This document shows, piece after piece, positions 17,328 through 24,472 of a stretch of 31,955 bases of DNA. Within the stretch, counting starts at the first letter, position 1. The number at the start of each line of letters is the position of its first letter. The DNA comes from Flavobacteriaceae bacterium (GTDB lineage Bacteria > Bacteroidota > Bacteroidia > Flavobacteriales > Flavobacteriaceae), in assembly GCA_030625995.1 (NCBI GenBank), contig DAOUPU010000003.1:1-31955 (forward strand), read 5' to 3'. The position numbers were made by a program, and so were the translations under genes. The notes under the pieces are model-generated. The model worked only from the letters and a program-made list of their open reading frames with translations, ran no database searches and was not told the origin of the DNA.

Positions 17328-18638
17328 TTATACATTGACTCCTTTTAACATTTTATTCCAGTACAAATAGGGAAGTAAATATTTTTTCAATATCCACAAC
17401 CTCCAATGCTCTTTTGACGAATCACTCACCATTAACGGAAACTGTTTTAGCTTAGGGTCAGGTTTAAATTCTTTACTATAATCAAATTCAGCTAACACCA
17501 TTTTACCATACCCGGTAACCAAAGGACAGGAGGAATAACCATCGTAAGTTTTATTTGCTAAAGCGTTACTCTCAGTCATCTTAAAAATATTTGCAACTAC
17601 TACAGGTACTTGTTTTCTGATAGCCGCTCCGGTTTTTGCGGTAGGTAATTGTGCCACATCTCCTAATCCAAAAACATTACTGAATTTTTTATGCTGCATG
17701 GTTTTGTCATCTACCGATAACCATCCCTCAGGAGTTGCAAGGGGAGAATTTGCAATAAATTCAGGAGAAGCTTGAGGAGGTGCCAAATGCAACATATCAA
17801 AGTGAATGCCATACCTATCCCCTTTTTTAGTAGTTTTCGCCGCTTTATAATTATACTGTATATCTTTATCCAAAGTTTTGGTGTCATCGTCAGACATAAT
17901 TACACAGCCTCCGGCATCCAGATCTTTATCGATCTCATACCAGGCAATTTGTTTTTTTGCATCTATTTCCACCAGTTTATGGAAAAATCGAATATTAATA
18001 TCTTTTTTATCTATCACCGTCATTAATGTTTTAGCAATTGGTTTCACGGCAAAAATAACTCCTCCCGGGATCGCAAACAGAATATTGGTCTTATCTCGAA
18101 CACCTGTTCTTTTAAAATGTTCATCTGCCAGATACATGATTTTTTGAGGAGCTCCCCCGCATTTGATAGGTGTTGTAGGCATGGTAAAAAGTGCGGTACC
18201 CCCTTTAAAGTTTTTTAATACTTCCCAGGTATGATTAGGGTTGGTATAATTACTACAGACTACCCCTTTATCCATTGCTTCGGTCAATCCTTTAACCAAT
18301 TCAGGTGCCATTCTTAAACCAGGGCATACCACTAGATAATCATAAGTATATTTGTTGCCATTCTTTGTGGTCATACTATTATTTTCGGGATCAAATTTAT
18401 CGGCAAATTCTCTGATCCAATTAACTCCTTTGGGCATAACAGAAGACATACTACGTGCCGTTTTATCGAAATCATAAGTATTCGCTCCCACTAAAGTCCA
18501 TGCTGGTTGATAATAGTGAGTGGTTGCAGGCTCGATTAATCCAATATCAAAACTTGGATTAGCTTTTTTAATTTGTGATGCAACCATTATTCCGGCAGTA
18601 CCTCCTCCTATGATCAATAATTGATGGTGGTTTGACAT
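17328..18638 (-). CDS. sqr: Sulfide:quinone oxidoreductase (SQR)
   Basis: A 436-residue FAD-dependent oxidoreductase of the SQR/FCSD family. The FAD-binding motif G-G-G-T-A-G is at 11-16, and A-W-T-L-V-G-A (46-52) follows the H-Y-Y-Q-P segment typical of SQR. Two redox cysteines match the pair expected in the SQOR (type II-like) group: C160 (P-I-K-C-G-G-A-P-Q-K) and C371 (S-S-C-P-L-V-T-G-Y-G). The second FAD motif is F-G-L-G-D-V-A at 323-329, and the C-terminal region (W-I-L-K-K-Y-L-L-P-Y-L-Y-W) is amphipathic and suited to membrane attachment. It oxidises sulfide to persulfide or polysulfide and reduces quinone. It is followed 85 bp later by DUF2892 and preceded by a CRP-like operator. Confidence 0.92.
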   Translation of the reverse strand: MSNHHQLLIIGGGTAGIMVASQIKKANPSFDIGLIEPATTHYYQPAWTLVGANTYDFDKTARSMSSVMPKGVNWIREFADKFDPENNSMTTKNGNKYTYDYLVVCPGLRMAPELVKGLTEAMDKGVVCSNYTNPNHTWEVLKNFKGGTALFTMPTTPIKCGGAPQKIMYLADEHFKRTGVRDKTNILFAIPGGVIFAVKPIAKTLMTVIDKKDINIRFFHKLVEIDAKKQIAWYEIDKDLDAGGCVIMSDDDTKTLDKDIQYNYKAAKTTKKGDRYGIHFDMLHLAPPQASPEFIANSPLATPEGWLSVDDKTMQHKKFSNVFGLGDVAQLPTAKTGAAIRKQVPVVVANIFKMTESNALANKTYDGYSSCPLVTGYGKMVLAEFDYSKEFKPDPKLKQFPLMVSDSSKEHWRLWILKKYLLPYLYWNKMLKGVNV

Positions 18639-18701
18639 TTTTTAAAAATTTTAGTTAGATAGTATATTGAACTCGGTGAAATTAAATTACTTGATTCTGC
18701 A

Positions 18702-18746
18702 CTAAACTATCGAGATTAGAATAGAATACATGTGATAATTGTCACA
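18702..18746 (-). promoter_or_regulatory. CRP-like operator plus -7 box upstream of SQR
   Basis: TGTGATAATTGTCACA (18731-18746) is a perfect TGTGA-N6-TCACA palindrome. On the minus strand TAGTTTAG (18709 to 18702) is a near match to TAnnTTTG. Centre-to-centre spacing is 33 bp, which places the operator near -40, a class II activator position. The predicted 5' leader is about 57 nt. The operator lies just after the stop codon of the Crp-family gene. Confidence 0.72.
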
Positions 18747-18753
18747 AAAAAAA

Positions 18754-19389
18754 TTACAAAATCTTAATTTTTCTTAAAGATATCTCTATTTTACCTTCAT
18801 TCTCTAATTTTTTAAGAAGCCTGGAGATAACTTCTCTTGAAGAACCTAATTCATTGGCAATTTCCTGATGTGATTTTCTGACAACTTTTGATTCATTGAG
18901 GCTTGCTTTTCTTCTCAAAAAATCTTCGAGTCTTTTCTCTTTGTTCGAAAAAGTCAGGACCTTAACCATCTCTACTACCTCGTCAAATTTATCATTAAAT
19001 TGCTTATAAATAAATAAGTTCCAGTTTGGGTGATTTTTACGTAATTTATATAGTTGATCACTGGGGATCAATATGACAGAACAATCTTCCTCTACCACAC
19101 CTTTTACATTTGCCTTCTCCCCTTTCTCACCAGCCATAACCGATACGATGCAGGTTTCTCCCGGTTTAATATAATATAGAAGTACTTCATTGCCGTTTTC
19201 TTCTTCTTTATAAATTTTTATTAAGCCAGAGATAACTAAAGGAATAACTTTGACATATGAATTTTCCTTTAAGAGAACGGTGTTCTTTTCAAAATCTTGG
19301 ACCGTCCCTATATTATCAATTTCCTCTGTTAACGCATTCGAAGAAGCAAGTTGGTGAAAGCTATTCTTTACAATTTCATTTACCTTCAT
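18754..19389 (-). CDS. Crp/Fnr-family transcriptional regulator
   Basis: A 211-residue regulator with an N-terminal cyclic-nucleotide-binding-like beta-roll (about 20-125), a dimerisation helix (about 128-155) and a C-terminal winged helix-turn-helix (H-Q-E-I-A-N-E-L-G-S-S-R-E-V-I-S-R, 174-190). The recognition helix carries R185-E186-x3-R190, the same pattern that E. coli CRP uses to read TGTGA. There is no N-terminal FNR-type cysteine cluster. Only C80 (G-E-T-C) and C103 (E-D-C-S) are present; both are in the sensor domain and could sense sulfane sulfur (inference). It ends an apparent operon with rhodanese, haem lipoprotein, HMA protein and thioredoxin, and four matching operators lie in the island. 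Confidence 0.9.
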   Translation of the reverse strand: MKVNEIVKNSFHQLASSNALTEEIDNIGTVQDFEKNTVLLKENSYVKVIPLVISGLIKIYKEEENGNEVLLYYIKPGETCIVSVMAGEKGEKANVKGVVEEDCSVILIPSDQLYKLRKNHPNWNLFIYKQFNDKFDEVVEMVKVLTFSNKEKRLEDFLRRKASLNESKVVRKSHQEIANELGSSREVISRLLKKLENEGKIEISLRKIKIL

Positions 19390-19452
19390 TCCTTAAAATA
19401 TTTATTTTGAAAAATGAAATAAAGGTAAAAAAACTATTAACTCTAACAAATC

Positions 19453-19749
19453 TTAAATATGGGTATTAATTATTGTAATGATTTGATTTGACTGTAAGAC
19501 TCCTGATTGTCTCCAAACTGCTTTTCCTTGTTTAAACAAAATCATTGTGGGAACGCTCCTAACCGCATATTTCTGAGCAACAGCGGGATTCTTATCAATA
19601 TCAATTTTAATTATTTTGATCTGATCTTTTAAGTTCTGTTTTACTTGTTTTAAAATTGGTGTCATCATCTTACATGGAGCACACCAATCTGCTTTAAAAT
19701 CAACCAATACAGGTACATCCTGTTGTATTATTTGGTTAAAGGATGCCAT
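19453..19749 (-). CDS. Thioredoxin
   Basis: A 98-residue thioredoxin-fold protein with the canonical redox motif W-C-A-P-C at 22-26 and the cis-proline loop S-V-P-T-M near 66. It has no signal peptide, so it is cytoplasmic. It lies 6 bp after the HMA-protein gene and 63 bp before the Crp-family gene in the same operon. In this setting it may release sulfide or sulfite from protein persulfides formed by SQR and rhodanese; general disulfide reduction is the safe call. Confidence 0.92.
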   Translation of the reverse strand: MASFNQIIQQDVPVLVDFKADWCAPCKMMTPILKQVKQNLKDQIKIIKIDIDKNPAVAQKYAVRSVPTMILFKQGKAVWRQSGVLQSNQIITIINTHI

Positions 19750-19755
19750 AATTAA

Positions 19756-20028
19756 TTATGTTTCTGAAGTTATTTTACCAGAGGCGCAGCTAACAAAGGA
19801 TTTCGCTTTATGTATTACGGTATTCGCGTGTCCAATTTCCGGATAGCCCATTTTTGAAAGCTTTTCTTTTACTTTAACAAGAATTTGTTCATCTTCCGTT
19901 CGTACCGTAACTTTAGAGTTTTCCAGATCTACTTCAACCTCATTTACACCTTCAATAGATAAAAGACCCTTTTTTACAGTATTAACACAACCACCACATT
20001 TTAAATTTACTATTTCAATTGTCTCCAT
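19756..20028 (-). CDS. Heavy-metal-associated (HMA) domain protein
   Basis: A 90-residue protein with one HMA fold. The metal-binding loop is L-K-C-G-G-C (C11, C14), followed by the usual V-N-E-V-E-V-D and V-T-V segments. The normal domain ends near residue 68; a tail of about 20 residues with a further cysteine (C81, F-V-S-C-A-S-G) is added. Such proteins carry Cu(I) or similar soft metals. It has no transporter ATPase neighbour. Between a haem lipoprotein and thioredoxin in a sulfur operon, its C-x-x-C could also carry persulfide, which is speculative. Confidence 0.82.
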   Translation of the reverse strand: METIEIVNLKCGGCVNTVKKGLLSIEGVNEVEVDLENSKVTVRTEDEQILVKVKEKLSKMGYPEIGHANTVIHKAKSFVSCASGKITSET

Positions 20029-20034
20029 CCTATT

Positions 20035-20601
20035 TTAGTTTGAAAATGTTATGCTCCAAATTCCTCTTAAATCACCTTCCTTAAATCCTATGGCTTTGTC
20101 ATTTGAATAATAAGACTTAATTAAAGAATCCGTCTTCACAGATACTTCCTTACCAACAGAGCCATGACAGGCCAAACATTTTTTTTGCATAATGATCGGG
20201 CCATAGAAATGTGGATTTCCAGATGCATCTATTTCAACAACAGGCTCTAATTGTTTATTAGCTTCCAACGCTTTTTTATAATAATCTATTATTTTGTTCT
20301 CCTCCTCATTAGGTTTATTCTTGTCATTTCTCAATTTGTCGGAAGTTCTTTTAATCTCTGCATTGTACTTCTTAGACATTTCTTCAGTTAAAGGATTGGC
20401 CATTGTATTGCAAAAAGGAACAGCTTCCTTTACCCCTCCTTCTTTCATTTTTTGACTTAGGTTACTTCCCAATTTATTTGCTGTCGCCAAAGCCATTTCT
20501 TTACCCTCAGTTATATATTTATCCTTCTGTTCTTCTGATAAAGTTTTTGTGCATCCACTCAAGATCAAAATAAAGACGAGTAAAAAACCATAATTTTTCA
20601 T
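20035..20601 (-). CDS. DUF3365 (Tll0287-like) haem-binding lipoprotein
   Basis: A 188-residue exported protein. A lipobox (L-S-G-C, C17) ends a short hydrophobic signal, so it is probably anchored in a membrane facing the periplasm. One c-type haem site C-L-A-C-H is at 142-146, and F-C-N (C64) is a further cysteine in the position often conserved in DUF3365. This family is thought to bind haem in a PAS-like fold. It lies 15 bp after the rhodanese lipoprotein gene and 6 bp before the HMA gene. A role as electron carrier or redox/sulfide sensor in the periplasm is possible; function not known. Confidence 0.83.
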   Translation of the reverse strand: MKNYGFLLVFILILSGCTKTLSEEQKDKYITEGKEMALATANKLGSNLSQKMKEGGVKEAVPFCNTMANPLTEEMSKKYNAEIKRTSDKLRNDKNKPNEEENKIIDYYKKALEANKQLEPVVEIDASGNPHFYGPIIMQKKCLACHGSVGKEVSVKTDSLIKSYYSNDKAIGFKEGDLRGIWSITFSN

Positions 20602-20616
20602 ATAAAAGTAAATTTG

Positions 20617-21042
20617 TTATTTAACAATCTCCAGGCTATTCTTATTCCAGTTGATAATTCCTCCTTGTAAATCGTACACCCTTGTAAAACCCATTTTTTC
20701 AAGTTGTTTAGACGCTTTACCGCTTCTCCCTCCACTTCTACAATAAATATACAATACTTTATCCTTATCTAATTTATTCATGTCATCAGCAAATGTAGCA
20801 TCGTAGAAATTAATATTTACAGAATTAGCTAAATGTCCTTCGGCATATTCCTTAGGAGTTCTGATATCGATCAACTGAATATCTCCTAATTTTGCATTTA
20901 AATCATTTGGGGAAATAAGTGAAACAACTATATCTCCTTTTGTTTCAATAGTATTTGTTTCCGATTTAGTGTTCTGTGCACAACTAATAAACCCGATACT
21001 TAAGATTATCAGAAATGCAATTTTTGTAATAATTGATTTCAT
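20617..21042 (-). CDS. Rhodanese-like sulfurtransferase lipoprotein
   Basis: A 141-residue protein starting at the ATG complementary to 21040-21042. A longer frame runs back to 21150, but it would cross a terminator hairpin and put about 36 unlikely residues before a good signal sequence. The signal (M-K-S-I-I-T-K-I-A-F...) ends in F-I-S-C (C21), so it is a likely lipoprotein. A single rhodanese domain follows, with D-I-R-T-P-K-E-Y (59-66) and the active loop C-R-S-G-G-R-S (C101-S107). It moves sulfane sulfur in the periplasm. It is the first gene of an operon with DUF3365, HMA, thioredoxin and the Crp-family regulator. Confidence 0.87.
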   Translation of the reverse strand: MKSIITKIAFLIILSIGFISCAQNTKSETNTIETKGDIVVSLISPNDLNAKLGDIQLIDIRTPKEYAEGHLANSVNINFYDATFADDMNKLDKDKVLYIYCRSGGRSGKASKQLEKMGFTRVYDLQGGIINWNKNSLEIVK

Positions 21043-21068
21043 TTTTAATGATTTTTTTATGTAGTGTA

Positions 21069-21076
21069 CAAAATTA
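21069..21076 (-). promoter_or_regulatory. -7 promoter box of the rhodanese-to-regulator operon
   Basis: On the minus strand TAATTTTG is an exact TAnnTTTG match. It predicts a start about 20 bp before the rhodanese ATG, which supports the shorter gene start. Unlike the other promoters of the island, no TGTRA-N6-TYACA site lies 33 bp upstream; that space is taken by a terminator hairpin. Confidence 0.55.
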
Positions 21077-21077
21077 A

Positions 21078-21110
21078 ACAAAAAAGAGAGTAAAAAACTC
21101 TCTTTTTTGT
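21078..21110 (-). terminator. Intrinsic terminator after the persulfide dioxygenase gene
   Basis: ACAAAAAAGAGAG (21078-21090) and CTCTCTTTTTTGT (21098-21110) form a perfect 13-bp stem with a 7-nt A/T loop, 19 bp after the dioxygenase stop. The T-rich arm gives a U-tract on either strand. It separates the dioxygenase transcript from the rhodanese operon. Confidence 0.8.
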
Positions 21111-21128
21111 TCAACCAGGTTAATATTA

Positions 21129-22550
21129 TTATAATAATGTTGTTGGGCAAACATAGTCCGTTAACGGAGCTTGTGTTTCTTTAATATCTGTCATCCCTCC
21201 TCTAACATCAGTAACTTTTTCAACACCGTTTGCCATAAAAATTGAAGCGGCAACCAACGATCGATAACCTGTAGCACATTGTAGAAAGTACTCTTTTTTC
21301 GTATCAATTTCAGCGAAATTACTATTAATAAAGTCAAGCGGGAAATTTTCCACTCCAACCACATGCTCTGATAGATATTCAGATTCTTTTCTAACATCTA
21401 ACGGTTTTTCCATTGATCCTGCAGCTATTTGTTCCACAAATTCATGTGCAGATATACTTCCTATTTTATCTACAGGATAACCGTGATCTTTCCAATTTGT
21501 CATACCTCCAAATAGGTAACCAAGTGTATTGTCGTATCCAACTCTTGAGAATCGAATAGCAATTTCATTTACTCTTGTTTCATCTTCGGCTATGACAATT
21601 ATTTTTTGATTGATGTCTTTAACCAAAGCACCAACCCATGGGGCAAAAGTACCATCTAAACCAATATACCATGCTCCCGGCACCGTACCTTCATCCGTAA
21701 ACGATTCTTTTGAACGAGTATCAATTACCAAAACATCTTTTTGCTCACTCATTTCTTTAAAGGTTGCCGCATCAATAGGTGTTGATCCTTTATGAATAAT
21801 CTCATCAATACTCGTATTTATAGATTTATTCATTCTTACATTATTCGGAAAATATTGAGGTGGAGGCTTTAAACCGGTAGTCACTTCATTTACGAATTCC
21901 TCTTTCGTCATATCAGCACGAAGTGCATAGTTCGTTTTCTTTTGATTTCCAAGTGTATCAAAAGTTTCTGAGCTCATGTTTTTACCACAAGCAGACCCTG
22001 CACCATGATTTGGATAAACAATAATATCATTAGGCAGAGGCATAATTTTATTTCGTAAGGAATCGAACAGATGACCCGCCAGATCGGCTTCGGTTAAAGT
22101 ACCTTGTTTTACGGCCAGGTCAGGACGACCAACATCTCCTATAAATAAGGCATCTCCCGTACAGATATAAGGAGTGTTGCCATCTCCATCTGTTATTAAA
22201 TAAGACGAAGATTCCATGGTGTGACCTGGTGTATGCAACAAGGTGATTTTTCCATTTCCTAACGGAAATTCTTCTCCATCTTTACCGTTATAAATATCAT
22301 AATCCGCTGTTGCATTCGGTCCAAATATTATTTTAGCACCTGTTATCTGAGCTAAATCATATTGACCCGAAACAAAATCAGCATGGAAATGTGTTAGAAA
22401 TATGTATTTTATCTTGGCTTTATTTGCTTCCGCCATTCTTACATAAGGATCCGTTTCTCTCAATGGGTCAATAATTGCTGCTTCTCCATTGGATTCTATA
22501 TAGTACGCCATCTCGGCAAGACATCCTGTAAATAATTGCTCTACTTTCAT
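21129..22550 (-). CDS. Persulfide dioxygenase with two rhodanese domains (CstB-like)
   Basis: A 473-residue cytoplasmic three-domain protein. Residues 1-215 are an ETHE1-type metallo-beta-lactamase fold: T-H-F-H-A-D (H54, H56, D58), H-T-P-G-H (H110) and C-T-G-D-A-L-F-I-G-D-V-G-R-P-D-L (D133), where H54, H110 and D133 would hold the single iron; Y-P-N-H-G is at 179-183. Residues 255-360 are a rhodanese domain whose active loop (A-E-D-E-T-R, about 321-326) lacks the cysteine. Residues 365-465 are a second rhodanese domain with an active cysteine (C425, C-A-T-G-Y-R-S). The order matches S. aureus CstB. It oxidises persulfide to sulfite with oxygen. It is preceded by a CRP-like operator and followed by a terminator. 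Confidence 0.9.
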   Translation of the reverse strand: MKVEQLFTGCLAEMAYYIESNGEAAIIDPLRETDPYVRMAEANKAKIKYIFLTHFHADFVSGQYDLAQITGAKIIFGPNATADYDIYNGKDGEEFPLGNGKITLLHTPGHTMESSSYLITDGDGNTPYICTGDALFIGDVGRPDLAVKQGTLTEADLAGHLFDSLRNKIMPLPNDIIVYPNHGAGSACGKNMSSETFDTLGNQKKTNYALRADMTKEEFVNEVTTGLKPPPQYFPNNVRMNKSINTSIDEIIHKGSTPIDAATFKEMSEQKDVLVIDTRSKESFTDEGTVPGAWYIGLDGTFAPWVGALVKDINQKIIVIAEDETRVNEIAIRFSRVGYDNTLGYLFGGMTNWKDHGYPVDKIGSISAHEFVEQIAAGSMEKPLDVRKESEYLSEHVVGVENFPLDFINSNFAEIDTKKEYFLQCATGYRSLVAASIFMANGVEKVTDVRGGMTDIKETQAPLTDYVCPTTLL

Positions 22551-22589
22551 ATTGTTTTGATTTATTAGTAATTAAGTTTTTGATTTGAA

Positions 22590-22634
22590 CAAAGTTAGCC
22601 AATGTCAAAAATACTTAATGTAACTGTTGTTACG
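22590..22634 (-). promoter_or_regulatory. CRP-like operator plus -7 box upstream of persulfide dioxygenase
   Basis: TGTAACTGTTGTTACG (22619-22634) fits TGTAA-N6-TTACA with one mismatch. On the minus strand TAACTTTG (22597 to 22590) is an exact TAnnTTTG match. Centres are 33 bp apart. The predicted start lies about 33 bp before the ATG. Confidence 0.72.
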
Positions 22635-22653
22635 TAAAGATACGCTAAAATTA

Positions 22654-24387
22654 TTAACGATTCGTTTGTTTAATATATTCCTGAAAGCCATAATTTTTAG
22701 AAAATTGAAGGTTTTTATTCTCATAGGAGTCAATAGCTTCTTGAATACTCATAAAACAATGATCATATTTAATTTTTTTTATTAAACCAGAATGCCCCAA
22801 AGCATCCCTTACCGGACCTTTCAAACCTGTGAAAGCTACGATCACCTCTAACCTTGTAAAATAGTCGTGTATTTCATCTAAAGCATAAATTGCACTACTA
22901 TCCAATGCATTTAGGCTTTCTCCATCAATAATTATTAGTTTAAGACTATCTCCCTTCTGTTTTGCAAACTCCTGTAATTTATCCTTAAAATAAGTAGTGT
23001 TTGCGAAATGGAGTTGGGCGTCAAATCGGACAATTAAAATTTCTGTATTGATACTCAAATTCTTAAACCTTTTAATATTTCTATAAAAAGAAGTACCCGG
23101 TACATTACCCAATATGGCGATATGTGGTTTGGTAGATTTATATATTAACATAACGAGAGATAATATTACACCAAATAATATTCCTTCTTTAATACCTATA
23201 AAAATAGTCACGAATAAGGTTACATTTAAAATAATCAGATCTCTCAAATTAAAAGAAAGTAATTTTTTTGGCATGGAAAAATCTAATAACCCATAGGCCG
23301 CAACAACTATAATTGCCGCTAAAACAGCTTTTGGCAAATAATAAAATGCCGGCGTTAAAAACAGCAAACTTATGGCTATAATTAAAGCCGCGATCAAAGA
23401 ACTTAAAGGTGTTTTTGCGCCAGCCTGATCATTGACCGCTGTTCTGGCAAAACCACCTGTTGCCGGATATGTTTGAAAAAAGGAACCAACGATATTACTA
23501 AATCCAATAGCTATTAGTTCTTTATTTGGTTTTACTTTATAATTATTATGCTTGATTTCAATGGACTTAGCTATAGAAATGGCTTCCATAAATCCAATTA
23601 AGGCCAAGGTCAGCGCCAGTCCTGACAAATCTTGAATCAGGTCTATATCAAAGGACGGAATTATAAACTTAGGTAAACCTGTGGGAATTTCTCCCAATAT
23701 TGAAACTCCTTTTTGATTTAACTTTAGTAGATAGACAATTATTATTCCGAAGATCACAACCACTAAAGAGGCAGGAATTTTTTTAAAATATTTCTTCATT
23801 AATAGTAATATCCCAATTGTCGTACTTCCTAATACTAAAGACTGCCAATGAAAATTGTTAAACTGTTCAAACACATTTATTACCAACTCTTGAAAGAGGT
23901 TCGTTCTGTCCACATCAACACCTAATAAATTTCCTATTTGATTCATTGCAATTATAATAGCAGATCCGGAAGTAAAACCACTAATAACAGGTTTCGATAA
24001 GAAATTAACTAAAAACCCAAGTCTAAAAATCCCAAATAGAACTTGAAATAACCCAACAATAAAAGCCAGCAGAATTGCCAAAACAATAAAATTTTCTGAT
24101 CCTACGGTGGCTAATACACTAACGCCAGATAGGACAATCAGTGAATCCATGGCGGCAGGACCTATTGCCAATTGCCGGGAAGTGCCTAAAAAAGCATATA
24201 CTATTTGTGGGATCATGGCAGTATACAAACCATATATTGGAGGTAATCCTGCGATCATTGCGTAGGCTATACCTTGTGGAATTAGCATAACACCTACGGT
24301 AATTCCAGCGAAAAGATCATCCTTGAACCAAGATTTTTTATAATTGGGTAGCCAATCTAAAAATGGAAAAATACTTTTTAAATTCAT
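22654..24387 (-). CDS. SulP-family anion transporter with STAS domain (copy 2)
   Basis: A 577-residue protein. The transmembrane domain (about 20-420) opens with the SulP signature, including G-I-T-V-G-V-M-L-I-P-Q-G-I-A-Y-A and L-P-P-I-Y-G-L-Y-T-A. A cytoplasmic STAS domain follows (about 440-555), with L-I-I-D-G-E-S-L-N-A-L-D-S-S-A. SulP proteins move sulfate, bicarbonate or related anions. Next to enzymes that would make sulfate inside the cell, export of sulfate or exchange for another anion is plausible, but direction and substrate are inferred. It lies 85 bp downstream of another SulP gene that differs widely from it, and no terminator is visible between them. Confidence 0.9.
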   Translation of the reverse strand: MNLKSIFPFLDWLPNYKKSWFKDDLFAGITVGVMLIPQGIAYAMIAGLPPIYGLYTAMIPQIVYAFLGTSRQLAIGPAAMDSLIVLSGVSVLATVGSENFIVLAILLAFIVGLFQVLFGIFRLGFLVNFLSKPVISGFTSGSAIIIAMNQIGNLLGVDVDRTNLFQELVINVFEQFNNFHWQSLVLGSTTIGILLLMKKYFKKIPASLVVVIFGIIIVYLLKLNQKGVSILGEIPTGLPKFIIPSFDIDLIQDLSGLALTLALIGFMEAISIAKSIEIKHNNYKVKPNKELIAIGFSNIVGSFFQTYPATGGFARTAVNDQAGAKTPLSSLIAALIIAISLLFLTPAFYYLPKAVLAAIIVVAAYGLLDFSMPKKLLSFNLRDLIILNVTLFVTIFIGIKEGILFGVILSLVMLIYKSTKPHIAILGNVPGTSFYRNIKRFKNLSINTEILIVRFDAQLHFANTTYFKDKLQEFAKQKGDSLKLIIIDGESLNALDSSAIYALDEIHDYFTRLEVIVAFTGLKGPVRDALGHSGLIKKIKYDHCFMSIQEAIDSYENKNLQFSKNYGFQEYIKQTNR

Positions 24388-24472
24388 AAATTAATGTTCA
24401 GAATAAATGTACAACAATGACTAATTAAATTAAAAAGTAAATGGAAGAATAATTGGAACAGATAAGCATAAT

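Noticed and set aside
21043..21150. Longer start for the rhodanese lipoprotein
   Set aside because: The extension would run through a perfect terminator hairpin and the promoter box, and would bury the signal peptide 36 residues inside the protein.
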